NCBI GenBank assembly: GCA_026874595.1
Contig: JAPPUL010000069.1
Location: 1,942,001-2,006,000 of the forward strand
Origin: Sipunculus nudus
Lineage: Eukaryota > Annelida > Sipuncula > Golfingiida > Sipunculidae
DNA length: 64,000 bases
Direction of reading: 5' to 3'
Part shown: piece by piece, positions 46,909 to 57,279 of the stretch
How the letters are laid out: each line of letters begins with the position of its first letter
How positions within the stretch are numbered: position 1 is the stretch's first letter
The notes under the pieces: generated by a model
What the model was told of the DNA's origin: nothing
What the model saw: the letters and a program-made list of their open reading frames with translations, nothing else
Databases searched by the model: none
Made by a program: the position numbers and the translations under genes

Positions 46909-48206
46909 AAAGAATTGATACAAATATAGAAAGTCTTGGAGATGCAAAATACGAAACTCCACTAAAGGGTTTTTTATATACTGAAGATAGCAAAAGGGTT
47001 TTGTACAACGTATTTGAAGATGAACTACAAGATATGGTAGCAAAAGGGGAAAAACTAATATCATTTGAGCGTGCAGGCCCAAGAAAGCAGATATATTTCA
47101 AACCAGAGAATACCCGAGCAGCAATAGTAAGCTGCGGTGGATTATGTCCGGGAATAAACAACGTGGTAAGATCTATTGTTATGCAACTTCACTATTCCTA
47201 TAAGATAAAGGAGATACTAGGAATAAGATATGGTTATGATGGATTAAACAAATCTAAGCAACAAGGAAAACCAATAGTTTTAACTCCTAATATAGTAAAG
47301 AATCTATATGCATTTGGGGGTTCATGGCTTGGCTCATCACGTGGCTATCAACCTATAAACCATATAGTAAACTATCTTAAAGAACTTAAGGTAGACATAT
47401 TATTTACGATAGGCGGAGATGGGACATTAAATGGGGCACTTGAGATTGCAAAAGAGATTAAAAGACAAAAGTTAAAGATCGGTGTAATAGGAATTCCAAA
47501 AACAATAGATAATGACATAGCATATATTTCAAAAAGTTTTGGTTTTGAGACAGCTTTTTCATATGCAACACAGTCAATAGAAAGTGCACATGCAGAAGCA
47601 ATAGGAGCTCCAAATGGGATAGGACTGGTAAAGCTAATGGGAAGGCACTCTGGGTTTATAGCGGCAAATGCAACTCTTGCATTAAAAGAAGTAAACTACG
47701 TATTAATCCCGGAAATAGACTTTGACCTTGACGGAGCTCACGGACTTTTAAACACTCTAAAAAAACGACTTGATGAAAAAGGACATGCAGTAATCGTGGT
47801 GGCAGAAGGGAGTGGACAAAAGTTCTTTTCGGATACAGTAAAGAGTTTTGACGCATCAGGGAATGTAAAGTTAAATGACATAGGGCTTTATATTAAAGAC
47901 CGTATAAAAGCCTATTTCGAAGAAATAAAATACACCATAAACTTAAAATATATAGATCCAAGCTATATAATAAGGAGCTTACCAGCAAATCCAATTGACA
48001 GTGTATTTTGCGGCTTACTAGGACAAAATGCAGTACACGCAGGCATGGCAGGGAAGACGATGCTGCTTGTTGGCACCTGGAATAATTTATTTGTCCACAT
48101 ACCGATGAAACTAGTAAGTTCAAAAAGGAAACAGATTCAAAAGCATGGTTTATTATGGCAAAACGTTATATCAAGCACAGGCCAACCCTCTTTTTTAAGC
48201 AAATAG
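46890..48206 (+). CDS. Phosphofructokinase, GGDG type (probably ATP-dependent)
   Basis: A 438-aa protein starting ATG GAG AAG within the 3' end of the upstream PFK gene. A family N-terminal extension precedes RAAIVSCGGLCPGINNVVR. Key motifs are FTIGGDGTLNGALEI (GGDG, ATP-type), GIPKTIDNDIAYI, KLMGRHSGFIAANATLA and VVAEGSGQ. This is the long group that includes spirochaete and trypanosome PFKs. With the GGDD enzyme upstream, the cell would have one PPi- and one ATP-type enzyme on a single message. Confidence 0.87.
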   Translation: MEKINLKRIDTNIESLGDAKYETPLKGFLYTEDSKRVLYNVFEDELQDMVAKGEKLISFERAGPRKQIYFKPENTRAAIVSCGGLCPGINNVVRSIVMQLHYSYKIKEILGIRYGYDGLNKSKQQGKPIVLTPNIVKNLYAFGGSWLGSSRGYQPINHIVNYLKELKVDILFTIGGDGTLNGALEIAKEIKRQKLKIGVIGIPKTIDNDIAYISKSFGFETAFSYATQSIESAHAEAIGAPNGIGLVKLMGRHSGFIAANATLALKEVNYVLIPEIDFDLDGAHGLLNTLKKRLDEKGHAVIVVAEGSGQKFFSDTVKSFDASGNVKLNDIGLYIKDRIKAYFEEIKYTINLKYIDPSYIIRSLPANPIDSVFCGLLGQNAVHAGMAGKTMLLVGTWNNLFVHIPMKLVSSKRKQIQKHGLLWQNVISSTGQPSFLSK

Positions 48207-48271
48207 TTAATAATAATAGTTATACTTTATTATAAAATCTTAATTTATAAAATGAATTGATTGGAATAAAT

Positions 48272-49966
48272 ATGCTAGAATCTAAAGCTTCCTTACAAGA
48301 GGAATTAAAATTCAAGATACTACTTGTTGGAGGTGGTCCTGCAAACCTAGCTTGTGCAATACACTTACTTGATTTAATAAAGGAACATAATGTAGAGGCA
48401 AAAAAGCTAGAGAGTGGATATAAAAAAATAGATATAGAAGACAAATTGTGCGTAATAGAAAAAGGTAGTTATATAGGAGCACACATTATATCAGGCGCAA
48501 TTCTAGATCCCTGTTCCTTAGAAGAACTAATCCCGAATTATATATCATCAGGCTTCCCATACGAAAGTGAAGTTAAAAAGAGTGAATATTGCTTTTTAAC
48601 AAAGAAGAAAGCTTATATAATCCCTTTTGCAGACAAATACCTTAGAGCATTAAAGAATAAAGGCAAATATTTAATATCGCTTGGCAAGCTAACAAATTGG
48701 TTAGGAGAGGAGGCTGAAAAACGCGGTGCAGTAATATTGCCTGGATATAGTGCTGAGAAGCTGCTTTATGGCAATGAAGATAAGATTATGGGAGTCAGAG
48801 CATCAAGCATAGATTTAAATGGTAAAACTGAATATAATTTACATGCAGAAGTAACAGTTATTGGAGACGGAGCAAATGGGAATTTAAGCCAAGAAGTAAT
48901 AACTAAATATGGGCTTTCACAGGAGGGGATGACGTATGCGCTTGGCTGTAAAGAGGTTTGGGAGATACCCAAAGGCCGAATTAAAAAAGGCAGCGTAATA
49001 AACTTTACAGGATACCCATTAAACTTGTTATACAAACCTGGTGGAGGTTTTGTATATGGGCTAAGCCAAACGAAGGTATCACTAGGCTTATTTACGCACT
49101 TAACCTCAAAATATCCGTTACTAAACACACATAAAGAGCTTCAAAGATTAAAATCTCATCCCTATATAAAATGGTTACTTAAGGGCGGCCAAGCACTCTC
49201 TTTTGGGTCTAAAGTAATAACAACAGGAGGCTACTACTCAAAACCGAAGGTAACGCATAATAATGTACTAATAATTGGCGAGGCGGGAGGACTTTTAAAC
49301 TTGAAGGAACTTAAGGGTATTCATTTAGCTATAAAGTCTGGGATACTGGCCGCTAAGACCTTATATGATTCTATAAAAGCGACAGACTATAGTAAATTTA
49401 AATTAAATAACTACGAAGAGCTTATAAAAAAGAGTTATATAAATAAAGAACTTTATAGAAGTAGAAATCACTTAAAACACATACATTTACCAGAAAGGTT
49501 TTTAAATATGTTCAAGATGAAACCAAATATTAGAAAAGATGCTGATAAGGGAGTTTTACTTAACAAGTTATTATATAGTAAGAATAAAAACAAAACGCTT
49601 AAACCAGCAAATGAGTATAAAGATGTTTTATTGACAGATAAAAAACTGCTTGAAGAGCAAAAGTTGTCAAATGAAAGTAAAAAAGCAAGCGTATACCTAT
49701 CAAACACTCGCCACAATGAAAATAAACGCTCAAGTATATATATAAAAGACAAGAACTTATGTAAGGATATATGCTATCCAAAATACAAATCCCCTTGTAC
49801 ACACTACTGCCCATCAGGTGTTTATGAGCTTAATGAGAAAAAAGATTTGCTTGTGAATTTTGGTAATTGTATACATTGCAAGGCAGCAGACCTGCGCTGT
49901 CCCTATGATAATATAGTATGGAATGTTCCAGGAGGGGGTGATGGGCCCGGCTATAATGAGATGTAA
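48272..49966 (+). CDS. Electron-transfer-flavoprotein:ubiquinone oxidoreductase-like protein
   Basis: About 564 aa. The start is taken as ATG 48272 (MLESKASLQ) with GGA 7 nt upstream. The FAD site is KILLVGGGPANLACAIHL, and ISGAILDPCSLEELIP, PGYSAEKLLYG and PGGGFVYGLSQTKVSLGLF follow. The C-terminal ferredoxin part has YCPSGVYELNE, then NCIHCKAADLRCPYDN and GGGDGPGYNEM. In canonical ETF-QO the cluster cysteines are C...CxxCxxC; here CIHCKAA has Ala at the last position and a Cys four residues later. A lysine-rich insertion (about residues 425-490) precedes it. It would pass electrons from ETF to quinone. Confidence 0.85.
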   Translation: MLESKASLQEELKFKILLVGGGPANLACAIHLLDLIKEHNVEAKKLESGYKKIDIEDKLCVIEKGSYIGAHIISGAILDPCSLEELIPNYISSGFPYESEVKKSEYCFLTKKKAYIIPFADKYLRALKNKGKYLISLGKLTNWLGEEAEKRGAVILPGYSAEKLLYGNEDKIMGVRASSIDLNGKTEYNLHAEVTVIGDGANGNLSQEVITKYGLSQEGMTYALGCKEVWEIPKGRIKKGSVINFTGYPLNLLYKPGGGFVYGLSQTKVSLGLFTHLTSKYPLLNTHKELQRLKSHPYIKWLLKGGQALSFGSKVITTGGYYSKPKVTHNNVLIIGEAGGLLNLKELKGIHLAIKSGILAAKTLYDSIKATDYSKFKLNNYEELIKKSYINKELYRSRNHLKHIHLPERFLNMFKMKPNIRKDADKGVLLNKLLYSKNKNKTLKPANEYKDVLLTDKKLLEEQKLSNESKKASVYLSNTRHNENKRSSIYIKDKNLCKDICYPKYKSPCTHYCPSGVYELNEKKDLLVNFGNCIHCKAADLRCPYDNIVWNVPGGGDGPGYNEM

Positions 49967-50084
49967 GAAAAGACAAAGTACAAGAGAAGAGATATAAAGA
50001 ATTCAGATAATTAAATAGCTTGTTTGCTTTTTGATAGAATATTTATTATATAAGTTTGATAGACTAAATACGGAGGCATAATTA

Positions 50085-52697
50085 ATGTTGGGAAGACTAC
50101 TAAAAGCGATATTTGGGAGTCAAAATGAAAGGATACTAAAAGGTTATAAAAGCACAGTAGAAAAGATAAACGCTCTTGAGGATGAGATAAAGACTTTAAG
50201 TGATGCCCAACTTAAAAGTAAGACATTAGAATTTAAAAATAGATTAAAAGAAGGAATATCAAGTTCTGCAGACTTGCTTCCAGAAGCGTTTGCAGTGGTC
50301 AGAGAGGCATCAATTAGGACATTGGGGCTAAGACATTTTGATGTACAACTAATAGGGGGAATGGTTTTATTCGAAGGAAAGATAGTAGAGATGAAAACCG
50401 GAGAAGGTAAGACCCTAGTTGCAACTCTCCCTGCATACCTAGAAGCGTTATCAGAGGGTGGAGTGCATATAATCACAGTAAATGATTATCTTGCAAAACG
50501 CGATGCTGAATGGATGGGACCAATATACGAATTTCTAGGTCTTAGAGTAGGAGCAATCCAACATAACTTAAAAGGAAGCGAAAGGCGAGCGGCATACGAA
50601 GCAGACATAACCTACGGAACAAACAATGAGTTTGGATTTGACTATCTACGAGACAATATGGTAGAACACGAACTTGGACAGGTACAAAGAGGACATAATT
50701 ATGCAATAATAGACGAGGTAGACTCAATACTTATAGACGAGTCCAGGACCCCGCTAATAATATCTGGACCTGCTGAGGAGTCAACTGAATTATATTATAA
50801 AATAGATAAGATAATCCCAAGACTAAAGCCAGCAGCGAAAGGCGAAGATGGTAAATGGAAAGCAGGTAGTGGGGACTATCAGCATGAAGAGAAGGATAAA
50901 AATGTAGTTTTATCAGAGGATGGCACAGCAAAAGTAGAAAAGCTTTTGGGAGTTGATAACTTATATGGCAATAAAAATATAGCGCTTGTGCATCACGTAA
51001 ACCAGGCCTTGAAAGCGCATATAGTCTTTAAACGAGATATAGACTATATAATAGATGGAGGAAAGGTAGTCATAATAGATGAGCATACAGGACGGAAAAT
51101 GGAAGGAAGAAGATATAGTGATGGACTACATCAGGCACTAGAAGCAAAAGAGCGAGTAACAATAGAGCAAGAAAGCCAAACTCTTGCATCCATAACATTT
51201 CAAAATTATTTTAGGATGTATGATAAGCTTGCAGGAATGACGGGGACGGCAGAGACTGAAGCAGAAGAATTTTATAAAATATATAAACTTGGAGTGGTGG
51301 TAATCCCATCAAATAAACCAATAAGACGAATAGATTATCCTGACAAGATATACAGAACCGAAAAAGAAAAGGTAGCAGCAATAGTACAAGAGATAAAAGA
51401 ATGCCACAAAAAAGGGCAACCTGTGCTTGCAGGGACAATTTCAATAGAGAAAAACGAACAACTGTCTAAAGCGCTTAAAAGAGAAGGGATTCCACATAAT
51501 ATACTAAATGCAAAATTTCATGATATGGAAGCAAATGTGGTTGCACATGGGGGACAAAGGTCTGCAGTAACGATAGCCACAAACATGGCTGGACGAGGTA
51601 CTGATATAAAACTTGGAGAGGGAGTTCTTGAGGCTGGGGGTCTACACATAATCGGAACGGAACGACATGAGGCAAGACGAATTGATAATCAGTTACGCGG
51701 CAGGTCAGGCCGCCAAGGAGACGTTGGTTCATCAAGATTTTACCTTTCCTTAGAAGATGATCTAATGAGACTTTTTGGTTCTGGAAGAATAGGCAGTCTC
51801 ATGCAAAGAATGGGAATGACAGAGGGACAGGAGATTGAGCATCCATGGATTACCAAAGCTATTGCAAATGCACAAAAGAAGGTTGAGGCACGTAATTTTG
51901 AGATAAGAAAATATCTGCTTGAATATGATGATGTAATGAACTCGCAAAGGCAATACATATATCGTTTGCGCAAAAAGGTGCTTCAAAAAGATAATTTACA
52001 TAATGAAATATTATCAATGTTAAAGACTTTGGTAGATAACACTGTAAGTAGTTTTGAGGCAAAGATTCTACCAGAAGAGGATATACAATCTTTAATCAGT
52101 TGGGCTAAAAACAAGTTTAATATAGAAATAGATGATGATATATTAAAATCGCCAAAGAAAGAAGAGTTAATTAATTATTTAACAAAGCGAATAGAAGAAG
52201 GGTATAAAGAAAGACAAAAGAGTCTTGGTGAGGAGACTATGCCTGAACTTGAACAATATATAATGCTTTATGCCATAGACAGTAAATGGAAAGATCATTT
52301 ATATAATATGGATACTATGAAAGAAGGTATTCATCTTAGGGCATATGCTGAAAGAAATCCTTTGACTGAATATAAATTAGAAGGCTCTGCTCTTTTTAAA
52401 GATTTAAAGATGCTTATAATTGAGGAAGCACTTGAGTTTATGTTCAAGGTAGAGGTTACGCAAAAGATAGTCGACGAAACTATAATAGACAAAGAATTAG
52501 ATTCAGCTTTTGAAACCGTACACCAAAGTGTAGAACAATTCTCTGCCCAAGACATATACAAACAAAGCTCAAAACAAGCTACTCTTACAAAACAAAATAC
52601 GACAACGACGACCATTAAAAAAAGTACTAAAATAGGTCGCAATAGTCCTTGTATATGCGGAAGCGGCAAGAAATACAAAAACTGTTGCGGAAGATAA
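50085..52697 (+). CDS. secA: Preprotein translocase ATPase SecA
   Basis: An 870-aa protein with ATG 50085 behind GGAGG. NBD1: [14 protein letters not shown] (Walker A), [14 protein letters not shown] (Walker B DEVD). The preprotein crosslinking domain follows. NBD2 motifs: [16 protein letters not shown] and [12 protein letters not shown]-terminal SEC-C zinc motif [15 protein letters not shown] binds SecB or ribosomes. It drives protein export through SecYEG at the cytoplasmic face of the inner membrane. Length and order are normal, and the frame is intact. Confidence 0.98.
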   Translation: MLGRLLKAIFGSQNERILKGYKSTVEKINALEDEIKTLSDAQLKSKTLEFKNRLKEGISSSADLLPEAFAVVREASIRTLGLRHFDVQLIGGMVLFEGKIVEMKTGEGKTLVATLPAYLEALSEGGVHIITVNDYLAKRDAEWMGPIYEFLGLRVGAIQHNLKGSERRAAYEADITYGTNNEFGFDYLRDNMVEHELGQVQRGHNYAIIDEVDSILIDESRTPLIISGPAEESTELYYKIDKIIPRLKPAAKGEDGKWKAGSGDYQHEEKDKNVVLSEDGTAKVEKLLGVDNLYGNKNIALVHHVNQALKAHIVFKRDIDYIIDGGKVVIIDEHTGRKMEGRRYSDGLHQALEAKERVTIEQESQTLASITFQNYFRMYDKLAGMTGTAETEAEEFYKIYKLGVVVIPSNKPIRRIDYPDKIYRTEKEKVAAIVQEIKECHKKGQPVLAGTISIEKNEQLSKALKREGIPHNILNAKFHDMEANVVAHGGQRSAVTIATNMAGRGTDIKLGEGVLEAGGLHIIGTERHEARRIDNQLRGRSGRQGDVGSSRFYLSLEDDLMRLFGSGRIGSLMQRMGMTEGQEIEHPWITKAIANAQKKVEARNFEIRKYLLEYDDVMNSQRQYIYRLRKKVLQKDNLHNEILSMLKTLVDNTVSSFEAKILPEEDIQSLISWAKNKFNIEIDDDILKSPKKEELINYLTKRIEEGYKERQKSLGEETMPELEQYIMLYAIDSKWKDHLYNMDTMKEGIHLRAYAERNPLTEYKLEGSALFKDLKMLIIEEALEFMFKVEVTQKIVDETIIDKELDSAFETVHQSVEQFSAQDIYKQSSKQATLTKQNTTTTTIKKSTKIGRNSPCICGSGKKYKNCCGR

Positions 52698-52754
52698 AGG
52701 TAAAGAACATTAAAGGAAAAAAAATAAAGATATTAGCACAATACAAATAAAAGC

Positions 52755-54242
52755 CTATTTGTCTTTACTTAATTCTTTATATAGTATATTAATCTTTGCT
52801 TTATATTTCGATTTAGGGTTTTTGTTGTTGTAATCAGATAACAATGAGAGCGCTTTATAATTTTGTTTTAAGCTGCTATAGGCACGCGCTAAGGCCATAT
52901 AGGCAAGATAATAACTTGGATCTTCTTTAACTGATAACAAGAATTTTTCAACTGCTTTCCTAGTATCATTAAGGGCCCATTTTACCATGCCTTCATAATA
53001 ATATAATCCGCTCTTATATTTAAACTTATTCTTATCAACCCAGCCCAAAACATGTCCAGACTGTTTGTAATCTCCTGTGAAAAAATATACTACCCCTTGA
53101 TGATAAAATTCAAGATTATGTTTGCCATCCTGCCTATAAAGATGTGCAAGCCGCTCTCGTGTTGCAACATCATCCTCCTTTAACTTAAGTGCTTCATTAT
53201 ATGAGTTTATTGCCTTTTCCTTTTCTTTAAGCTCTAAATAGCTATGTCCCCTTAAAACATATAGTTTATGACTGTCTGGGAACTTTTTAAGGCCTTTTTG
53301 TATCTTTTCTAAAGCTTCTTTATACCGTTTGCGCAAAAAGGCAAGCTGCCCCTCAAGAAATATAAAATCTTCACTCCCTCTATACTTATTTAATCCTTCC
53401 TTAATAAGAAGCTCTGCCTCTTTATATCTCATAAGATACATATTTGAACTTATAAGGATTATATATAATTCCTTATCATCCTCATAACTTTTTATACCTC
53501 TAATATAATTAATACTCTTTTCATAATTGCCAGATATATAAAATGCTTTTGCAAACATCTTTTTCGATAAAATACTCTCTTTTAGCTTGTTTAAATTATA
53601 GCCAAGCCCAAAATAGGCATCTTTATCATTTGGATTTATCTCTTTTAGCTTATTATAAATAAAAATAGATTCCTTATATTTCCCAAGTGCAAAATAACTC
53701 CTTCCTACTCCCTTTAAAGCATTTATATGATTTTCTTCTATCTCTAAGGCTTTCGTAAAGTATTGTAAGGCATTTTTGTAATCCTTTAATCTTAGATAAT
53801 TTTGACCTATGTTCGTAAAGAGTATTACACTATCTTTTACATACTCAAGGCCATTTAAATAATATTTTATTGCAAGATCTGATTTGCCAAGTTTTGCATA
53901 TACAAACCCAAGTCCTGAATAAATTAGTGCTTTATGTTTCTTAAGTACTTCAGAATTAGGTTTAGTAAAAAGCTTGACACTCTCCTTATAATACTTAATT
54001 GCATGTTTATATTTATGATTTAGTCTATATGATTCCCCTAGCATATAATAAGTTAGATGGTTATAATACTTCTTTTTAACTTGAGAAAGATATTTTATAA
54101 CTTTATCATATTGCCTGCTTTGCAATAGCTTATGTGCGTTCTCATTATGCTTCTTTATCTGTCCTACACCTACTTTTATACCTATACTCATAACCAGTAG
54201 AATAACAAGTATTTTTATCTTAACTATTTTAAGCATTATCAT
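52755..54242 (-). CDS. TPR-repeat protein, exported
   Basis: A 495-aa protein. The N-terminal hydrophobic segment KILVILLVMSIGIKVGVGQ may be a signal or anchor. About ten TPR units follow with the usual W/L-G-Y-A-F-P pattern: YYMLGESYRLNHKYKHAIKYY, IYSGLGFVYAKLGKSDLAIK, LFTNIGQNYLRLKDYKNAL, KLYVLRGHSYLELKEKEKA and LAYMALARAYSSLKQNYKA. The ATG overlaps the metG stop by four bases (ATGA), so the two are coupled. Probably a periplasmic or envelope scaffold; partner unknown. Confidence 0.8.
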   Translation of the reverse strand: MIMLKIVKIKILVILLVMSIGIKVGVGQIKKHNENAHKLLQSRQYDKVIKYLSQVKKKYYNHLTYYMLGESYRLNHKYKHAIKYYKESVKLFTKPNSEVLKKHKALIYSGLGFVYAKLGKSDLAIKYYLNGLEYVKDSVILFTNIGQNYLRLKDYKNALQYFTKALEIEENHINALKGVGRSYFALGKYKESIFIYNKLKEINPNDKDAYFGLGYNLNKLKESILSKKMFAKAFYISGNYEKSINYIRGIKSYEDDKELYIILISSNMYLMRYKEAELLIKEGLNKYRGSEDFIFLEGQLAFLRKRYKEALEKIQKGLKKFPDSHKLYVLRGHSYLELKEKEKAINSYNEALKLKEDDVATRERLAHLYRQDGKHNLEFYHQGVVYFFTGDYKQSGHVLGWVDKNKFKYKSGLYYYEGMVKWALNDTRKAVEKFLLSVKEDPSYYLAYMALARAYSSLKQNYKALSLLSDYNNKNPKSKYKAKINILYKELSKDK

Positions 54243-55942
54243 TCCCCTCGTTTATTTAAATTAAGTAGCTTATCCACTTCCTTATCCTCAACTCGTCTAA
54301 ATAAATTCTCAATAGCTCCTACCTCCCCTCCTCCATCCTCCCTCATTTTACTTATATCATCCCAAATAAGCTTTTTTAGTATACTCTGCTCTTCTCCTAG
54401 AAAGCCCCATATTCGTAATGCTGTGCCTGGCATAAACGGATACAATAAAGCTCCCAGTACCTTAATTATTAATACTGATACATTCAAAACATCTCCACAG
54501 CGCTCTTTAGATGTCTTTTGTAGTACCCAAGGCTTTGTTAGGTCAAAATATCTATTCCCTACTTGCGCAAGCCTTATTACTTCAAATATCCCATCTCGTA
54601 CCCCGAAATTCGATAACAACAAAGATACCTTCTTAGGTATCTCTTCTAACTCCTTAAGCACTTCTTTATCTTCTGCAAAATCTTTTATCTCTCCTCTATA
54701 TTTAGGTATTATACCTTCAAAATTCTTATTTATGAAGCTTAATGCTCGGTTTATAAAATTGCCTAATGTATCATTTAAATCTTTATTTATCTTACTTTGG
54801 AAGGACTTCCACGAAAAATCTGCATCCTTCTTCTCTGGAGCTTGGGCTGCTAGATAGTATCTTAACATATCTTTTGGGAAATACTCAAGAAAATCATCTA
54901 CCCATACTACGTTCCCTTCGCTCGTTGATAGCTTCTTGCCTTCTATTGTAAGATGTTCGTTGGCTGGAACGTCGTGAGGCAATATATAACCCATATTCTG
55001 ACCCAGCAAAAGCGACGGCCACACTATTATATGAAACGGTATATTATCTTTACCTATGAAATGTACTAGTTTACATTCTTTGTCAAACCAATATTCTTTC
55101 CACCCCTCAGGTTTACCCTCCTTCTCCGACCACTCCATTGTCGAGGATATATACCCTATCGGCGCATCAAACCATACATATAATACCTTACTCTCGCCTC
55201 CTGATACGCTAAGTGGCAGCTTAACTCCCCATTCTAAATCTCGCGTTATCGCTCGTTCCCCAAGCCCTTCATTTATCCATGATAACGCACTTTGTCTTAC
55301 GCTCCCGCGTAAATAATCCTTCTTCGTTATCCATTCCTTTAATCTATCACTAAACTTTTCAAGCCGCAGATACCAATGTTTTGTCTCCTTCTTTATAGGT
55401 CTAGTATTACATAACTTACACCTCGGATCTAGTAAATTATCCGCTTCAAGCCATTTGCCGCAACTTGGACATTCATCGCCTCGTGCACTTGCAAAACCAC
55501 AGGATGGACAGCCTCCCATTATGAACCTATCCGGTAGGAACATTTTATCATTTTGACAGTAATATTCTTTACTCTCTTTTTCTCTTATATATCCATTCTT
55601 CTTTAATTCTAGGAAAAACTCTTTACTCTTTTTATGATGTTGCTCTTTTGAGGTCCCCGAAAAATTATCAAACTTTATGTCTAGTCTTTTAAAACTCTCG
55701 CCTATCTCCTTATTATAATAATTAACTACTTCTTGGGGGCTTTTGCCCTCTTGGCTTGCTTTTATCGTTATCGGTACGCCATGTTCGTCTGTTCCGCATA
55801 TGTATAGTACATCATGACCGCACATCCTACTGTATCTTACAAATATATCTGCTGGTAAGTAGGCTCCTGCTACGTGCCCTATATGTATACTCCCATTTGC
55901 ATAGGGTAAGGCTGATGTTACTAGATATTTCTTCTTTTTCAC
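54239..55942 (-). CDS. metG: Methionyl-tRNA synthetase
   Basis: A 567-aa class I synthetase without the C-terminal tRNA-binding/dimerisation domain seen in longer versions. KKYLVTSALPYANGSIHIGH contains the HIGH motif. A zinc domain with Cys pairs (GGCPSCGFASARGDECPSCG) follows, then KDNIPFHIIVWPSLL and KKLSTSEGNVVWV, the KMSKS equivalent (KLSTS). Charges tRNA-Met with methionine. The start MKKKKYLV is preceded by AGGAGAAA. The gene precedes and overlaps a TPR gene. Confidence 0.96.
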   Translation of the reverse strand: MKKKKYLVTSALPYANGSIHIGHVAGAYLPADIFVRYSRMCGHDVLYICGTDEHGVPITIKASQEGKSPQEVVNYYNKEIGESFKRLDIKFDNFSGTSKEQHHKKSKEFFLELKKNGYIREKESKEYYCQNDKMFLPDRFIMGGCPSCGFASARGDECPSCGKWLEADNLLDPRCKLCNTRPIKKETKHWYLRLEKFSDRLKEWITKKDYLRGSVRQSALSWINEGLGERAITRDLEWGVKLPLSVSGGESKVLYVWFDAPIGYISSTMEWSEKEGKPEGWKEYWFDKECKLVHFIGKDNIPFHIIVWPSLLLGQNMGYILPHDVPANEHLTIEGKKLSTSEGNVVWVDDFLEYFPKDMLRYYLAAQAPEKKDADFSWKSFQSKINKDLNDTLGNFINRALSFINKNFEGIIPKYRGEIKDFAEDKEVLKELEEIPKKVSLLLSNFGVRDGIFEVIRLAQVGNRYFDLTKPWVLQKTSKERCGDVLNVSVLIIKVLGALLYPFMPGTALRIWGFLGEEQSILKKLIWDDISKMREDGGGEVGAIENLFRRVEDKEVDKLLNLNKRGE

Positions 55943-56196
55943 ATTTTCTCCTTCTTCCTTCTTTCGTATATAGAAATCTTATATATTTTATTTAGCTTAT
56001 TTATATTATCTTGTCTTTGATTTTTATTCTTTAATCCTCTTTAATCTACTATTTTTTAATCTACTATTTGGAATTTATATGTGTTAGATTTTATAATATT
56101 ACTTATATTACTTCCACTTTTTTATAGCTATCTTTTTTGCCTGAACTGTATTTATTAGATACTTTATAAGGTAGATGTATACAGGTAGTTTTATTT

Positions 56197-57279
56197 ATGA
56201 GTGTTTTGCTTTTCTTTTTAACAATATTTATACTTTGGCTTATATCTTTTGCACCTTTTAAGCACCCTTTAATTAATAAGTTTTCTATCGCAACGTTTTT
56301 ACATCTTAGCATTATCTTTACTCAAATACCAAGTCCTGCAAATAGCAATAATATCGTCCCAGTAAAGAGTGATTCCCTTGCTTATAAAAGTTTTAGTAAA
56401 AATAGCAAAAATAATAACATAAACCATAATCCCAAACTAAAACAGCATAACCAAAATAACACCCCCTCCTCTAAGCTTAACCGATTTGTCTTCATTAATA
56501 ACCCTAACCTTTTAGAACAAGATTATTCCCCCGCCTCTTCTATAAACCACTCTGCCTCAAAACCCTCTAAAAAGCATTTTGACAAGAAAAAGCAAAGTAT
56601 AAAAGCAAATATACAAGCACTGGAATCTAACAATATTGTCATTCAAAATAAGAGCCAATACAAGCATATAAAAAATAATTTAGACAACGATTTAAATAAC
56701 ACCAACCCCAACCAGAAGCTTGATGAGACTAAAAACAAAACTTTAAGCTTAACTGATTTATGGCTTCAAAAACGAGGGCACCTCAAAGAATATATTTACC
56801 AACCTCCAAGCTCGCTTTACCTTAGAAATCCTAACGACTGGCAGGACTTCTCTTTTGACCTCTCTTTAAATGGGGCTGATTCCAAATACTCCTTTCAAGG
56901 CTTTGATGAGTTTACTCATAAGGACTATATGCAATATATTCTTGAAACCGTTGGGAATAGATGGTTTTACCGATATGCTCCTCTTGAACTTATTGCTAAT
57001 AAAATTATGCACATAAGTACTCCTATTAGCGTTGTCTTTAACCTCCATAACTCCGGTAAAATAAAAGATTTTCGATTCCTTGATAATGGCTCCGTTGAAA
57101 TGCAGTTTATTGCTGTCCAAAAAACTTTTAATTCTATCTCTCTTAAAAAAGTTCCCAGCAGATTTTCATATAAAGATTTGCATATGATATTTACTATATT
57201 CCCTCCATCTATTTCAAAATCAGACAAAATTCTTATTGAAGGGAAGGTTAGCATTAGAGGAAAAGTCAAAATTAAGTAG
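56197..57279 (+). CDS. Membrane-anchored protein with TonB-like C-terminal region
   Basis: A 360-aa protein. The N-terminal TM segments (SVLLFFLTIFILWLISFAPF and a second near residues 28-46) are followed by a long Asn/Lys/Ser-rich, low-complexity linker (about residues 50-195). A folded C-terminus then has ISVVFNLHNSGKIKDFRFLD, the V-x-F-x-I-x-x-x-G-x-V pattern of TonB C-terminal domains, and LHMIFTIFPPSI. The architecture (anchor, extended spacer, TonB-like end) resembles TonB or a periplasm-spanning protein, but no Pro-rich linker is seen. It ends 8 nt into the glycosyltransferase gene, tail to tail. Confidence 0.6.
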   Translation: MSVLLFFLTIFILWLISFAPFKHPLINKFSIATFLHLSIIFTQIPSPANSNNIVPVKSDSLAYKSFSKNSKNNNINHNPKLKQHNQNNTPSSKLNRFVFINNPNLLEQDYSPASSINHSASKPSKKHFDKKKQSIKANIQALESNNIVIQNKSQYKHIKNNLDNDLNNTNPNQKLDETKNKTLSLTDLWLQKRGHLKEYIYQPPSSLYLRNPNDWQDFSFDLSLNGADSKYSFQGFDEFTHKDYMQYILETVGNRWFYRYAPLELIANKIMHISTPISVVFNLHNSGKIKDFRFLDNGSVEMQFIAVQKTFNSISLKKVPSRFSYKDLHMIFTIFPPSISKSDKILIEGKVSIRGKVKIK

